This document shows positions 55,745 through 64,000 of a stretch of 64,000 bases of DNA, in pieces. The notes under the pieces are model-generated. The model was not told the origin of the DNA, did not search any database, and was given only the letters and a program-made list of their open reading frames with translations. Position numbers and translations under genes: made by a program. The DNA comes from Paraburkholderia phytofirmans PsJN. Its GTDB lineage: Bacteria; Pseudomonadota; Gammaproteobacteria; Burkholderiales; Burkholderiaceae. The DNA is taken from NCBI RefSeq assembly GCF_000020125.1, contig NC_010681.1, positions 186,001-250,000 on the forward strand, written 5' to 3'. Every line of letters begins with the position of its first letter. The first letter of the stretch is position 1.

Positions 55745-57148
55745 TCATTGGCGGCGCGCAACGGTTGGTGCGTGCGTCTGCGCACGCACTTTCGCAACTT
55801 CGTCTGCATTGACGTCCGGCGCGTGGTTGCCCCAGCTCGTCCGGATAAACGTGACGACGTTGGCGACCTCGGCGTCGGTCAGGCGGTCGCCAAAGGGCGG
55901 CATCGTGAACTGCGTCGGCACGCGCGAAGTCCCGACCTCGGTGTTGCCGTTGAGCACGATGTTGATCAGCGACGTCGGATCTTTCGCGTTGACGACCGGA
56001 TTGCCGGCGAGCGCGGGGAACGTGTCGCGGTAGCCCTTGCCTGACGATAGATGGCATGCCGCGCAGCTGTTCAGGTAATCGATTGCGCCACGCGCGCTCA
56101 CGTCGCCCTTCGCGAGCGCGGCGCCGGCCGCGGCCGCATACGCGTAGTGCCCGGCCGGATGATTCCCCGGCAGCGACTTCAGGTACGTGGCGACCGCAAG
56201 CAGGTCGGTGTCGTTCAGAAACTGCGAGCTGTGCTGGACAACATCACGCATGCCACCGAACGCGGCCGTCTCTGGGTTGCGTCCGGTGCGCAGAAATTCG
56301 ACGATATCGGCCTGGCTCCACCGGCCCAGCCCGGTCAGGTCGTCCCCGCGTAGACTGTTCGCAACGTAATGGTCGATAACGCCGCCGGACAGATAGTCGG
56401 AGCCATCCGCGTCCCCGAGTGCCTTCTCCTGCAGACCGACACCCCGCGGCGTGTGACAGCTGCCGCAGTGCATGAGCCCTTCGACGAGATAGCGCCCGCG
56501 CTCCAGCAGTGCCGCATCGTGCGCGGCCCCTGCAGCCGTCGCGCTGTCGATGTCCGTATGTGCGGCAGGCTGCACCTTCGGCGCGAAGGCCCAGCGCCAG
56601 TACGTAAGCGGCCAGCGCATGGACAGCGGCCACGGAATGCCGGACGCGCGGTTCGGCGAGTCGACGGGAGCGACGCCGTGCATGAAGTACGCGTAAAGCG
56701 CGCGCACGTCGTCGTCGCTGACGTGGGCGTACGATGGATAGGGCATGGCCGGATACATCGGGCTGCCGTCCCTGCGGATCCCGCGACGCACCGCGCGCTC
56801 GAAATCGCTTGGCGTGTAGTTGCCGATGCCGGTCGCCGGGTCCGGAGTGATGTTGGTGGTGTAGAGCGTGCCGATGGGCGTGGTAATCGGCAGGCCGCCA
56901 ACAAAGGCCTTGCCGTCTTTGGCGACATGGCAGGCGGCGCAGTCGCCGAGAACGGCCAGGTAGGCGCCGCGGCGGATGAGCGCAGTGTCGTTCGCGTCGA
57001 TCGGCGCTTCCGCTTCGAGTGCCGCGTCGTGAGCCCTACCGCCGCGGCCGCCGAATAGCGCCGCGACGATCCATGCGCACGCAACGATCACCACGGCGAG
57101 CGCGACGAGACCGGCGATGATGGTCCCCGGCCGGAGCGTAGTCTTCAT
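55745..57148 (-). CDS. Triheme cytochrome c subunit of a membrane dehydrogenase
   Basis: 467 residues. An N-terminal membrane anchor (TIIAGLVALAVVIVACAWIV) is followed by three CxxCH haem motifs: CAACH (about 75), CGSCH (about 230) and CAACH (about 365). This is the electron-accepting subunit of gluconate/sorbitol/fructose dehydrogenase type complexes, passing electrons to the quinone pool. ATG 57148 is preferred over GTG 57163 because a GAGGAG site lies before it. It is the last gene of the operon, 11 bp after the flavoprotein gene. Confidence 0.9.
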   Translation of the reverse strand: MKTTLRPGTIIAGLVALAVVIVACAWIVAALFGGRGGRAHDAALEAEAPIDANDTALIRRGAYLAVLGDCAACHVAKDGKAFVGGLPITTPIGTLYTTNITPDPATGIGNYTPSDFERAVRRGIRRDGSPMYPAMPYPSYAHVSDDDVRALYAYFMHGVAPVDSPNRASGIPWPLSMRWPLTYWRWAFAPKVQPAAHTDIDSATAAGAAHDAALLERGRYLVEGLMHCGSCHTPRGVGLQEKALGDADGSDYLSGGVIDHYVANSLRGDDLTGLGRWSQADIVEFLRTGRNPETAAFGGMRDVVQHSSQFLNDTDLLAVATYLKSLPGNHPAGHYAYAAAAGAALAKGDVSARGAIDYLNSCAACHLSSGKGYRDTFPALAGNPVVNAKDPTSLINIVLNGNTEVGTSRVPTQFTMPPFGDRLTDAEVANVVTFIRTSWGNHAPDVNADEVAKVRAQTHAPTVARRQ

Positions 57149-57159
57149 GGCTGCGCTCC

Positions 57160-58938
57160 TCACGCCTGCACGAGCGCGCCGGGACGCTTGAGATACTGTG
57201 TCCGTATCGCGTCCGCGGCGAAGTAGGCGAGCGCGCCAACCAGGCCCGTGGGGTTGTATCCGATGCCTTGCGGAAACGCCGAGGCGCCCATCACGAACAG
57301 GTTCGGCACGTCCCAGCTCTGCAGATAGCGGTTCAGCGCGCTCGACTGCGGGTCGGCACCCGTGATGACGCCGCCGGCTGTGTGCGTGGTCTGATATTCG
57401 CGCACGTTGAAGTGGTCGCCGGGCTTGCGCATCAGCGTCGAATGCGACTTCGGATTCATCTTCGCGACGATCTCGAGCGCGCGGTCCGTGACGAAGCGGG
57501 TCATGCGGTACTCGTTGTCATGCCAGTCGAACGTCATGCGCAGCATCGGCAGACCGAGCGAATCGCGGTAGGTGGGGTCGAGGTCGAGATACGCATCGCG
57601 ATACGCCATGACTGAGCCGTGCGCGACGACGTTTGTCGTATGGAGGTAATGGTCCTTGGCCGCGCGCTTCCATTGCGCGCCCCAGGCCGGTGTGCCGTGC
57701 GGCACGGCGAGCTGCTGGATCGGCCTGCCGCCCGTCTGTCCGCCGATGATGTACCCGCCGCCGAGGAAGCCATGCGGGCCGTGGTCGAAGTGGTCCGAGT
57801 TGAATTCGTCGACGATTTGCGAGCCGCCGGAGCCGGCTGCGATGAACGGATTGATCGGCACATCCTTGTCGTAGAAGACGGACGTCGAGCTCATCATCTG
57901 GTAGGCGAAGTTCTTGCCGATCACGCCCTTTCCGGTCACCGGATCATAGGGTCTGCCGATGCCTGAGAGCAGCATCAGCCGCACGTTGTTGATCTGGAAC
58001 GATGACAGGATCACGAGGTCGGCTGGCTGGAATACCTCGTTGCCGGCGCCATCGATATAGGTGACGCCAGTGGCACGCTTGCCCGTCGAATCGACGTTGA
58101 TCTTCACGACATGGCTCTGGGTACGCAGCTCGAAATTTGGCTTGCGCATCAGTGCAGGGAGGATCGTGGTTTGCGGCGCCCCCTTCGAGTAGAGAAAGCA
58201 GCCAAAGCGTTCGCAAAAGCCGCACAGGTTGCACGGTCCGAGGCGAACGCCGTAGAAGTTCGTGTAGGGCTCGGAACAGTTCGCGCTGGGCTGCGGGAAC
58301 GGATGATAGCCAAGCTCGCGCGCGGCACTGGCGAACAGCTTCGCTGCGTACTGATCGGCAACGGGGGGCGTCGGGTAGGCACGCGAGCGCGGCCCCTCGA
58401 ACGGATTGCCGCCCGACAGGACCTTGCCCCGCAGGTTACCGGCCTGACCCGATGTGCCGTTCAGATATTCGAAACGGTCGAAATACGGCTCCAGCTCATT
58501 CCAGGTGACGTCGTAGTCCTGGATCGTCATGTCGGCTGGCAGGAACCCGGCACCATAGCGCTCGACGTTGTGCGAGCGGAACTTCATGTCCTCAGGCGAC
58601 GGCCGGTAGAGTTGCCCGTTCCAGTGGACACCAGCGCCCCCGACGTTGTCGGGCAGCAGGAACGCATTGTATTGCCGGTAGGGGACGGCCGTGTCGCCGA
58701 CCTGGTGGCGCACCGTCACGGTTTCAAGCGACAGCCGGCGGAACAGCTCGCCGCGGATCCCGTATTTCAGTTCATCGACGGCCTTGGGATAGGTGTAGTC
58801 AGGTGACGTATCGCGATTGTGTCCGCGCTCGAGCGCGACCACCTCAAGGCCCTCGCTGGCCAGCTCCATGGAGAGGATCGAGCCGGTCCAGCCGAGCCCG
58901 ATCACGACGACGTCAACGGGTTTCATGGATTTTGTCAT
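57160..58938 (-). CDS. GMC-family flavoprotein dehydrogenase, large subunit
   Basis: 592 residues. FAD-binding motif VVIGLGWTGSILSMELASEG, a conserved DNVGGAGVHWNGQLYRP, a Cys-rich loop CNLCGFCERFGC that in related FAD-glucose dehydrogenases carries a 3Fe-4S cluster, and the active-site His/Asn pair in the HTAGG and GIGYNPTGLVGALAYF region. It oxidises a sugar or sugar acid (gluconate, glucose or sorbitol type) in the periplasm with the cytochrome subunit. No leader of its own: export is probably by hitch-hiking with the Tat-leader small subunit. Confidence 0.92.
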   Translation of the reverse strand: MTKSMKPVDVVVIGLGWTGSILSMELASEGLEVVALERGHNRDTSPDYTYPKAVDELKYGIRGELFRRLSLETVTVRHQVGDTAVPYRQYNAFLLPDNVGGAGVHWNGQLYRPSPEDMKFRSHNVERYGAGFLPADMTIQDYDVTWNELEPYFDRFEYLNGTSGQAGNLRGKVLSGGNPFEGPRSRAYPTPPVADQYAAKLFASAARELGYHPFPQPSANCSEPYTNFYGVRLGPCNLCGFCERFGCFLYSKGAPQTTILPALMRKPNFELRTQSHVVKINVDSTGKRATGVTYIDGAGNEVFQPADLVILSSFQINNVRLMLLSGIGRPYDPVTGKGVIGKNFAYQMMSSTSVFYDKDVPINPFIAAGSGGSQIVDEFNSDHFDHGPHGFLGGGYIIGGQTGGRPIQQLAVPHGTPAWGAQWKRAAKDHYLHTTNVVAHGSVMAYRDAYLDLDPTYRDSLGLPMLRMTFDWHDNEYRMTRFVTDRALEIVAKMNPKSHSTLMRKPGDHFNVREYQTTHTAGGVITGADPQSSALNRYLQSWDVPNLFVMGASAFPQGIGYNPTGLVGALAYFAADAIRTQYLKRPGALVQA

Positions 58939-58986
58939 GCAGTGTTTCCCAGCTTTTTTTCAGCCTGCGCCTTTCAGCCCGGTTTT

Positions 58987-59706
58987 TTAGCCTTTCTCGC
59001 CCAGGATCGACACCGGCGGCAACGGATAGACCGTGTCGTATTGGGTGGCCCAGTCCATGAAGTCGGCGCGCGCGCCCGGAAATCCGATCATCTTCCAGGC
59101 ACCCATGCCGCGATTGCCGCCGTACATCGGATCGGCGAAATAGCCTTCCTTCGTGTTCGCGAGCAGCTGGATGAAGAACTCGTTCGTTTTCATGTCAGGC
59201 AGCACGATCTCGCCTTTTTCGAGCTGCCCCAGCACGCGCTCCTGAGTGGCCGCGTCCAGCTTCGCGAAGCTCTGGCCATGCTCGCGCCTGCACCACCCGT
59301 CGATGCCGGCAATCGCCACGCGATACATGTCACGCGGCGAATATTTCATCTGGTAGCCGAGCGTAAAGTCCGAGTCCGGGTGAAAAGGTCCCTGCAGATA
59401 CCAGCGCGCGCCGTGCCCGTAGTCGGTATCCATCTGCCGGTCGATGAACTCGGGCACGTGCAGATCCAGTGCGCCGGGGCCATCGTCATTCGAGGGGATC
59501 AGGCGGTCCACCGCTGCCTGAATGAAAGCCCATTCCGCAGCGGTGAAATAGCGAGGTTCGTAGGCGGGAGCAGCCGGATTTTCGGCCGCCGAGGCGTCGG
59601 CGACAGGAACGGTGGGGGAAGCCTTGAGAAGCACGACCGACGAGGCGGCCGTGAGCGAACTCTTGATGAAACCGCGGCGCGAAAATACCGTGCCTTCTTT
59701 TTTCAT
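58987..59706 (-). CDS. Small subunit of the dehydrogenase (gluconate 2-dehydrogenase subunit 3)
   Basis: 239 residues from ATG 59706. The N-terminus has a twin-arginine signal (FSRRGFIKSSLTAASSVVLL). The body matches the gluconate 2-dehydrogenase subunit 3 family: FTAAEWAFIQAAVDRLIPSN, VPEFIDRQMDTDYGHGARWY and GMGAWKMIGFPGARADFMDW. Small subunits of this kind are the Tat escort for the flavoprotein. First gene of the operon; the next starts 48 bp downstream. Confidence 0.92.
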   Translation of the reverse strand: MKKEGTVFSRRGFIKSSLTAASSVVLLKASPTVPVADASAAENPAAPAYEPRYFTAAEWAFIQAAVDRLIPSNDDGPGALDLHVPEFIDRQMDTDYGHGARWYLQGPFHPDSDFTLGYQMKYSPRDMYRVAIAGIDGWCRREHGQSFAKLDAATQERVLGQLEKGEIVLPDMKTNEFFIQLLANTKEGYFADPMYGGNRGMGAWKMIGFPGARADFMDWATQYDTVYPLPPVSILGEKG

Positions 59707-60114
59707 GTGGCATCTCCGTCTACAGACGGCTCGGGTGTTCAATACGGCTTGCTGAGGCTGGGAGCGCTGATTGCGATCCGCCCCGCCTTGTATTGTGTGG
59801 GAACCCATACACCCGTATCGAGTGGCCGCCTATAGCGATTAAAGGTTCGAGGATAGGGGCTCGGCTATTGGAGTGGAACACCCACATAAGGAATTCAGTT
59901 TTGCAGAAATGGGACCCCCCACTTCGTTGTGCACGATCGCAAATCAGAATTGCGACAAGGGGTTTGCCAGGCATAGACGAAGCTGCCATGATCTCCGCCG
60001 CCATCTATGGCTGTGGAATTGTTTCGAAAATTCGGCTTACGTAGCGGTGTTCACGCTGCAGCGTCGACATATGGGCGAGGAACGCAACGCGAGTCTGCAA
60101 CGAGGGAAAGATCG
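59707..60114. other. Divergent intergenic region between the dehydrogenase operon and a LysR fragment
   Basis: About 400 bp with A+T-richer patches around 59820-59900. No gene supported. The leftward operon promoter should be within about 200 bp of 59706; a divergently placed LysR usually binds such a space, but here the LysR is truncated. I could not define operator repeats. Confidence 0.4.
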
Positions 60115-60435
60115 ATGAACTACTATGCAGCGGTCCGGGCTTTTCTCACGACATCAGAAGCAGGAAGTTTCAGCGTGGCGGCGAAGAGGCTTTCGGTCAA
60201 GGCGTCCACCGTGTCACATTACGTTTCAGACCTTGAGGAAAAACTTGGTGGGCCGCTCTTCAGCCGCTCGACACGCGGAGTGATTCTGACGGAGCGGGGT
60301 GCAAAATTCAGAGGATTCGCGCAACGAGCAGTTAATGCGCTCGATGAAGCGCTGGCCACTGCGTCCTCCTTCAGAAGTGAACACGTCGACGTAAAGCGTC
60401 CCATTCCGCGTAGACGGAAACGCAAAGTGTGCTGA
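60115..60435 (+). pseudogene. LysR-family regulator, N-terminal fragment
   Basis: 106 residues: MNYYAAVRAFLTTSEAGSFS, VAAKRLSVKASTVSHYVSDL, a complete LysR helix-turn-helix and linker helix, then a sudden change to KRPIPRRRKRKVC and a stop. Regulators of this family are about 300 residues. No effector domain is found in any frame downstream. It looks like a truncated partner of the dehydrogenase operon. A DNA-binding-only peptide could act as an unregulated competitor, but decay is more likely. Confidence 0.75.
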
Positions 60436-60868
60436 ATTGTGTCCGGGCGTTCGAGTTCGTCCAGCGGATCGCAAAAGCGCCATGCATACTCAGATATTGC
60501 CCGAGCAAAGCCTTGAATGTCTGGGGCACCTTGATCGCTGAATTGGTACGACAGTGGCGACAGGCGGAAAAGAGCCGCGGTGTCGTCGTACTGACTTTAA
60601 AGACATGCAGCGCGGTAACTGTATATGTCCGCTCCGGACGACGCAAGGATAACGGCAGTTGCTCTGGCAACCATTGGTTATCACTTGCGGAAGCTTAAAA
60701 ACACTCCGCAGAATCTAACCAAGCTCGTCGATCACTCAGTGGCGACGCGAGGATAAATTTCATCTCAAGGGCATGAGCCTATCTGTCGATATCAGGAGCA
60801 AATAATGTTCTTTATATCTGGACTCCGAAGCGCGGGAAGCGCTTATTCAACCCAACGAAGGCATTAGC
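60436..60868. other. Intergenic region, no supported gene
   Basis: About 430 bp after the LysR fragment. Lower G+C than the surrounding genes, with no recognisable coding sequence. The last 60 bp should hold the promoter and ribosome site of the chemoreceptor gene. Confidence 0.4.
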
Positions 60869-62599
60869 GTGCAGGCTCTCAAAAACTTGAAGGTGGTCAC
60901 CCAGCTGATCCTGGGATTTTCTTTTGTTATCGTTTTGCTGGTTGGATTGGGCGCGTTTTCTCTATTAGAGTTGCGTGGTGAAAACGCCCGCGTCGTGGAA
61001 TTGCGTGACAACTGGTTGCCAAGCGTGCGCAGCAGTCTGCAGATGCAGGCCGGGCTTCGCGAGATCCGCATCAATGAATACCGAGTGGCCGCTGCGGCGA
61101 CGGCCGCCGATGCCGCGGCGCTGGAACCACTCATCGAGTCAGCGCTGGCGGACTATCGTCACGCCGAAACCGAATACCAGAATCTCATGACCGAGCCGGA
61201 GGAGAGAGCCGCATACGCTGACATCCAGACGCTTATGCCGCAGTATCTGGAGGTCGACCAGCAGGTCAGGGCACTGGCGAAAGCAGGCAAGCCAGTGGAA
61301 GCGTTGGCTCTCGTGAGCGGTCAGTCAGCCACTATTCGCAAATCCATCGAGAAAGACATCAAGACAATCGTCGAGGTCAACGTGACGGGTGCGGCCCGCG
61401 AGGGGGAACTGGCCAGTAAGGCATATTCGCACGCGATCGCGCTGGTGATCGGAGTGAACGTCGGGGCGGCGGTCATTGCGCTGGGTGTGGCGCTGATGAT
61501 TGCGCGAGTCCTGGCAAAACAGCTTGGTGGCGAACCCCGCGAGGCGGTGGCGCTCGCTGGAGATATCGCGGCCGGCAATCTACGTGTCATGGTGCGCCTG
61601 TAGACAGGGGATCATTCCAGCCTGATGCACTCGCTCGGCGCAATGAAAGACCAGTTGACGAGCATCGTGGAGGGCATCAAGGCTTCCAGTGAGTCGATCT
61701 CCGTCGCTGCCGGCCAGATTGCGCAAGGCAATACTGACTTGTCCCAGCGCACCGAAGAGCAGGCGGCGTCACTCGAGGAAACAGCGTCGAGCATGGAAGA
61801 GCTGACCAGCACAGTCCGTCAGAATGCGGACAATGCCAGGCAGGCCACTACACTGGCCGTCACCGCGTCGACCATCGCGCAGCGCGGCGGGGAGGTGGTC
61901 GGCCGCGTGGTGGAGACGATGAACGGGATCTCCGACAGTTCCGCCAAAGTCGCCGATATCATTGGCGTGATCGAAGGCATCGCATTCCAGACGAATATCC
62001 TCGCGCTTAACGCAGCAGTCGAGGCAGCTCGCGCTGGCGAACAGGGGCGAGGGTTTGCCGTCGTGGCCGGCGAGGTACGCACGCTTGCCCAGCGCAGTGC
62101 AGCAGCAGCCAGGGAAATCAAGGATCTGATCGGCGAGTCGGTGACTCGCGTCGATACCGGCTCGAAACTCGTTGAGGAAGCCGGGAGCACCATCAACGAA
62201 ATCGTCCAGGCGGTGAAGCGCGTGACCGACATCATGAGCGAAATCGCGGCGGCTTCGGAAGAACAGAGCGCCGGTATCGGGCAGGTTAATACGGCGGTTA
62301 CCCAGATGGACGAGGTGACCCAGCAGAATGCCGCCCTGGTCGAAGAAGCGTCGGCAGCAGCGCAGTCGATGGCCCAGCAGGCCCAGGCGCTACGTCAGGC
62401 GGTGGCCGTCTTCAGGATCGCCGATACGCGGCCAGCCGGGTCACGCATAGTCGCCCCAGCGAGTGATCCGCGTCTGTCGTCGCAGACCGTTCGCATGCCT
62501 TCCCCTGCAACGTCAACCAGGACGACGCCATTCGCGACCGCCGGCGGAGACACCATGATCGCGACGACCTCCCGTGCCGTGGATTGGCAGGAATTCTGA
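60869..62599 (+). pseudogene. Methyl-accepting chemotaxis protein split by an in-frame amber codon
   Basis: Both parts are in the same frame. Part one (60869-61603): a membrane segment (LILGFSFVIVLLVGLGAFSL), a four-helix ligand-binding domain (LRDNWLPSVRSSLQMQAGLR), a second membrane segment (AIALVIGVNVGAAVIALGVA) and the start of HAMP. TAG at 61601-61603 falls inside HAMP (NLRVMVRL-stop-TGDHSS). Part two continues to the tip ([20 protein letters not shown]) and ends in DWQEF, a CheR/CheB-docking pentapeptide. Reading the codon as CAG gives about 576 residues. Start GTG 60869 is not strongly supported. Confidence 0.85.
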
Positions 62600-63233
62600 T
62601 CAAGTCTGGGAACTGGACGCTGCCGCAGCGAGGCGCTGGGCAAGATGGTTGCACCGCGAGCGCCGACACGGCGTTCCTGTCTGCGTCGAGGCTGGGGTGC
62701 CGCTTCAGATTTTGGACGCGCCGGGCCGGTGCCGCAAAACCTATCAACCGGTTTTCCTGTTTGCACCAGAACAAGTCGAAGTGGGCTTTCGGACCTCTTT
62801 ACGCGGGCGTCAGCGTGACGCAGCCTGAGCAAACGCACGACGCGCGACAGACCTTGCACCTGCTTGTTTAGCGTCGCGAAGGCTGCGGTCGACTGCTCCC
62901 CATGGGCGCGAGCCCTCTCAGCGGTGGATCCCGGTCGAGATTCGTCGGAAAGGAAAAGCCTTTGGCACAGGCGGCAATGACTGCATCGACCTCAGCTGCA
63001 TTCAGCCTTCCGCTTCACAGGTAGTCCAAGAGTACCGGATAGACGGCCTTGCACAGCAGACGAACTTTCACACACTGTTGCCGTTCGTTGCGTCGTTCTC
63101 CATCGCGATCACTTGTGCTTCACATTCGCAGCCTCTTTTCGCTTTTAGTGTAAAGGGTTTCAAGAGATCGGTACCCCACAGGCGGCTTTTGATCGCGTGG
63201 TATCGTCGCATTTCCAGTTGAACGACGAAGCCA
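62600..63233. other. Intergenic region, no supported gene
   Basis: About 630 bp between the chemoreceptor and the diguanylate cyclase. High-G+C open frames on both strands lack family-like content. An A+T-richer part (63060-63233) probably holds the promoter for the next gene; I could not choose a -10/-35 pair. Confidence 0.4.
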
Positions 63234-64000
63234 ATGATCACAATTGACCCCCGCACTGTCATATTGCTGACGTCTGTCATGTCAGCAATCATGTCATCCG
63301 TGTTGTTTTCGGTGTATCGGGATTTACATTCGAATATCAACGGTATTGGCCGGTGGGCATTGGGGTCTCTGATACTTGCCGTAACGGCGGTCCTGTTCGG
63401 ATTACGTGAGGTGATACCTGACTGGCTGTCAGTGATCGTGGCAAATGCCGGTCTGCTGTGTGGTGTCGGTTTGTGGCTAGTCGGCACCCAGTTGTTTTAC
63501 GGACGCAAGCCCTCCTGGGCCAGCGTGAGTGCGGCAACGATCCTGACAATGGCGTGCGTCAGCTGGTGGCTGCTTGTGGAACCCGCCTATACGCTCAGGC
63601 TCACGTCGATCACAGGCTGTTTGCTGGGTCTCTATGGTGTTCAGCTCCTGCTCGTAGTTCGCTACGGCGTGAGGCATTCCAGTACATATTTTCTGGCATT
63701 CGTGCTGCTGCTTCAGATTGTCGTGCTGCTGATTCGCGGCGTGACCAGCCTGTTACCCACTCTCGTCCAGAGCAACTTCCTTTCGCCGGATCTGATTCAG
63801 GCCATTTATTTCGCAACCTACAGTTTCGTGACTTTGCTGCTCGCGCTGGGGTTTGTCATGGTGGCAACTCACAGATTGAATATGGAATTGAAGTGGTATG
63901 CAACCCGGGATCCACTCACCGGCGTTTTTAACCGACGTGCATTCGCCGAGATTTACCAACGCGAATATCAGGTGGCACAGCGAACGGGCGGCACATTAGC
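63234..64000 (+). CDS. Membrane diguanylate cyclase, 5' part (cut by the window end)
   Basis: At least 255 residues from ATG 63234. Six or so hydrophobic segments (VILLTSVMSAIMSSVLF, WALGSLILAVTAVLFGL, VIVANAGLLCGVGLWLVG, ITGCLLGLYGVQLLLVV, TYFLAFVLLLQIVVLLI, IYFATYSFVTLLLALGF) are followed by ELKWYATRDPLTGVFNRRAF, the DPLTG.xNRR start of a GGDEF domain. The GGDEF motif itself lies beyond the window. The gene has no stop in the window and is therefore partial at its 3' end. It fits the many c-di-GMP genes of this region. Confidence 0.85.
   Translation, partial: MITIDPRTVILLTSVMSAIMSSVLFSVYRDLHSNINGIGRWALGSLILAVTAVLFGLREVIPDWLSVIVANAGLLCGVGLWLVGTQLFYGRKPSWASVSAATILTMACVSWWLLVEPAYTLRLTSITGCLLGLYGVQLLLVVRYGVRHSSTYFLAFVLLLQIVVLLIRGVTSLLPTLVQSNFLSPDLIQAIYFATYSFVTLLLALGFVMVATHRLNMELKWYATRDPLTGVFNRRAFAEIYQREYQVAQRTGGTL

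Overview
The window looks like chromosome or megaplasmid sequence from Burkholderia sensu lato (Paraburkholderia, Caballeronia or a relative). This is inferred from the high-G+C codon usage and from the gene families present: PhaB, DUF3331, the Gly-rich stress-type small protein, MHYT-GGDEF-EAL, Bcc-type porin and a gluconate-dehydrogenase-type operon. No rRNA or tRNA gene and no CRISPR array was seen. Much of the window is accessory DNA with many broken genes.

Layout. (1) 1-6.4 kb is a mobilisation module: toprim/PriCT-2 primase, LPD7/KfrB protein, MobC-like protein, HPHVH relaxase and a D12 adenine methylase. (2) 6.4-12 kb holds a membrane protein, a frameshifted SET-DUF3331 fusion gene, phaB, a 5'-truncated NRAMP transporter and a hybrid of two IS66 right ends. 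(3) 12-17.4 kb is a signalling block: MHYT-GGDEF-EAL, a hybrid histidine kinase and an HD-GYP response regulator. (4) 18-24.7 kb is a catabolic block: porin, MFS transporter, AtuA-related protein and AtuA (leftward), then an amidohydrolase and an IclR regulator (rightward). (5) 25.1-29.8 kb is one IS21-family element inside another. Ends and target duplications are readable for both, and the outer istA is split.

(6) 29.9-49.8 kb is an accessory island, partly of visibly lower G+C. It holds a hypothetical/NUDIX pair, the LexA-boxed imuA-imuB-dnaE2 mutagenesis cassette, and an arsenic operon (arsR, frameshifted arsI, arsC, acr3, arsN2-like, arsH, MFS). Next come three co-oriented genes that I read as a gamma-mobile-trio (GMT) recombination module, gmtY-gmtZ-gmtX. 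A perfect 24-bp palindrome, a second LexA box with a small gene plus an SRAP protein, and a large nuclease-like/STAND-like NTPase (probable anti-phage gene) follow. Two related copies of a Gly-rich small gene lie in the same orientation on either side of regions 5-6 (24.85-25.05 kb intact, 50.07-50.23 kb headless).

(7) 50.2-64 kb holds a chemoreceptor fragment, bacterioferritin with a Fur-like box, cyanase, small hypothetical genes, SDR and LysR genes, a three-subunit GMC dehydrogenase/cytochrome c operon, a LysR fragment, a chemoreceptor split by an amber codon, and the 5' part of a diguanylate cyclase that runs off the window.

The best candidate for something new is the GMT-type trio with its flanking cargo (SOS-controlled SRAP unit, nuclease-NTPase, arsenic operon) and the palindrome just after gmtX. 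At least three genes are interrupted by what look like single-base shifts and one by a single stop, so either decay or base-level assembly error must be considered.
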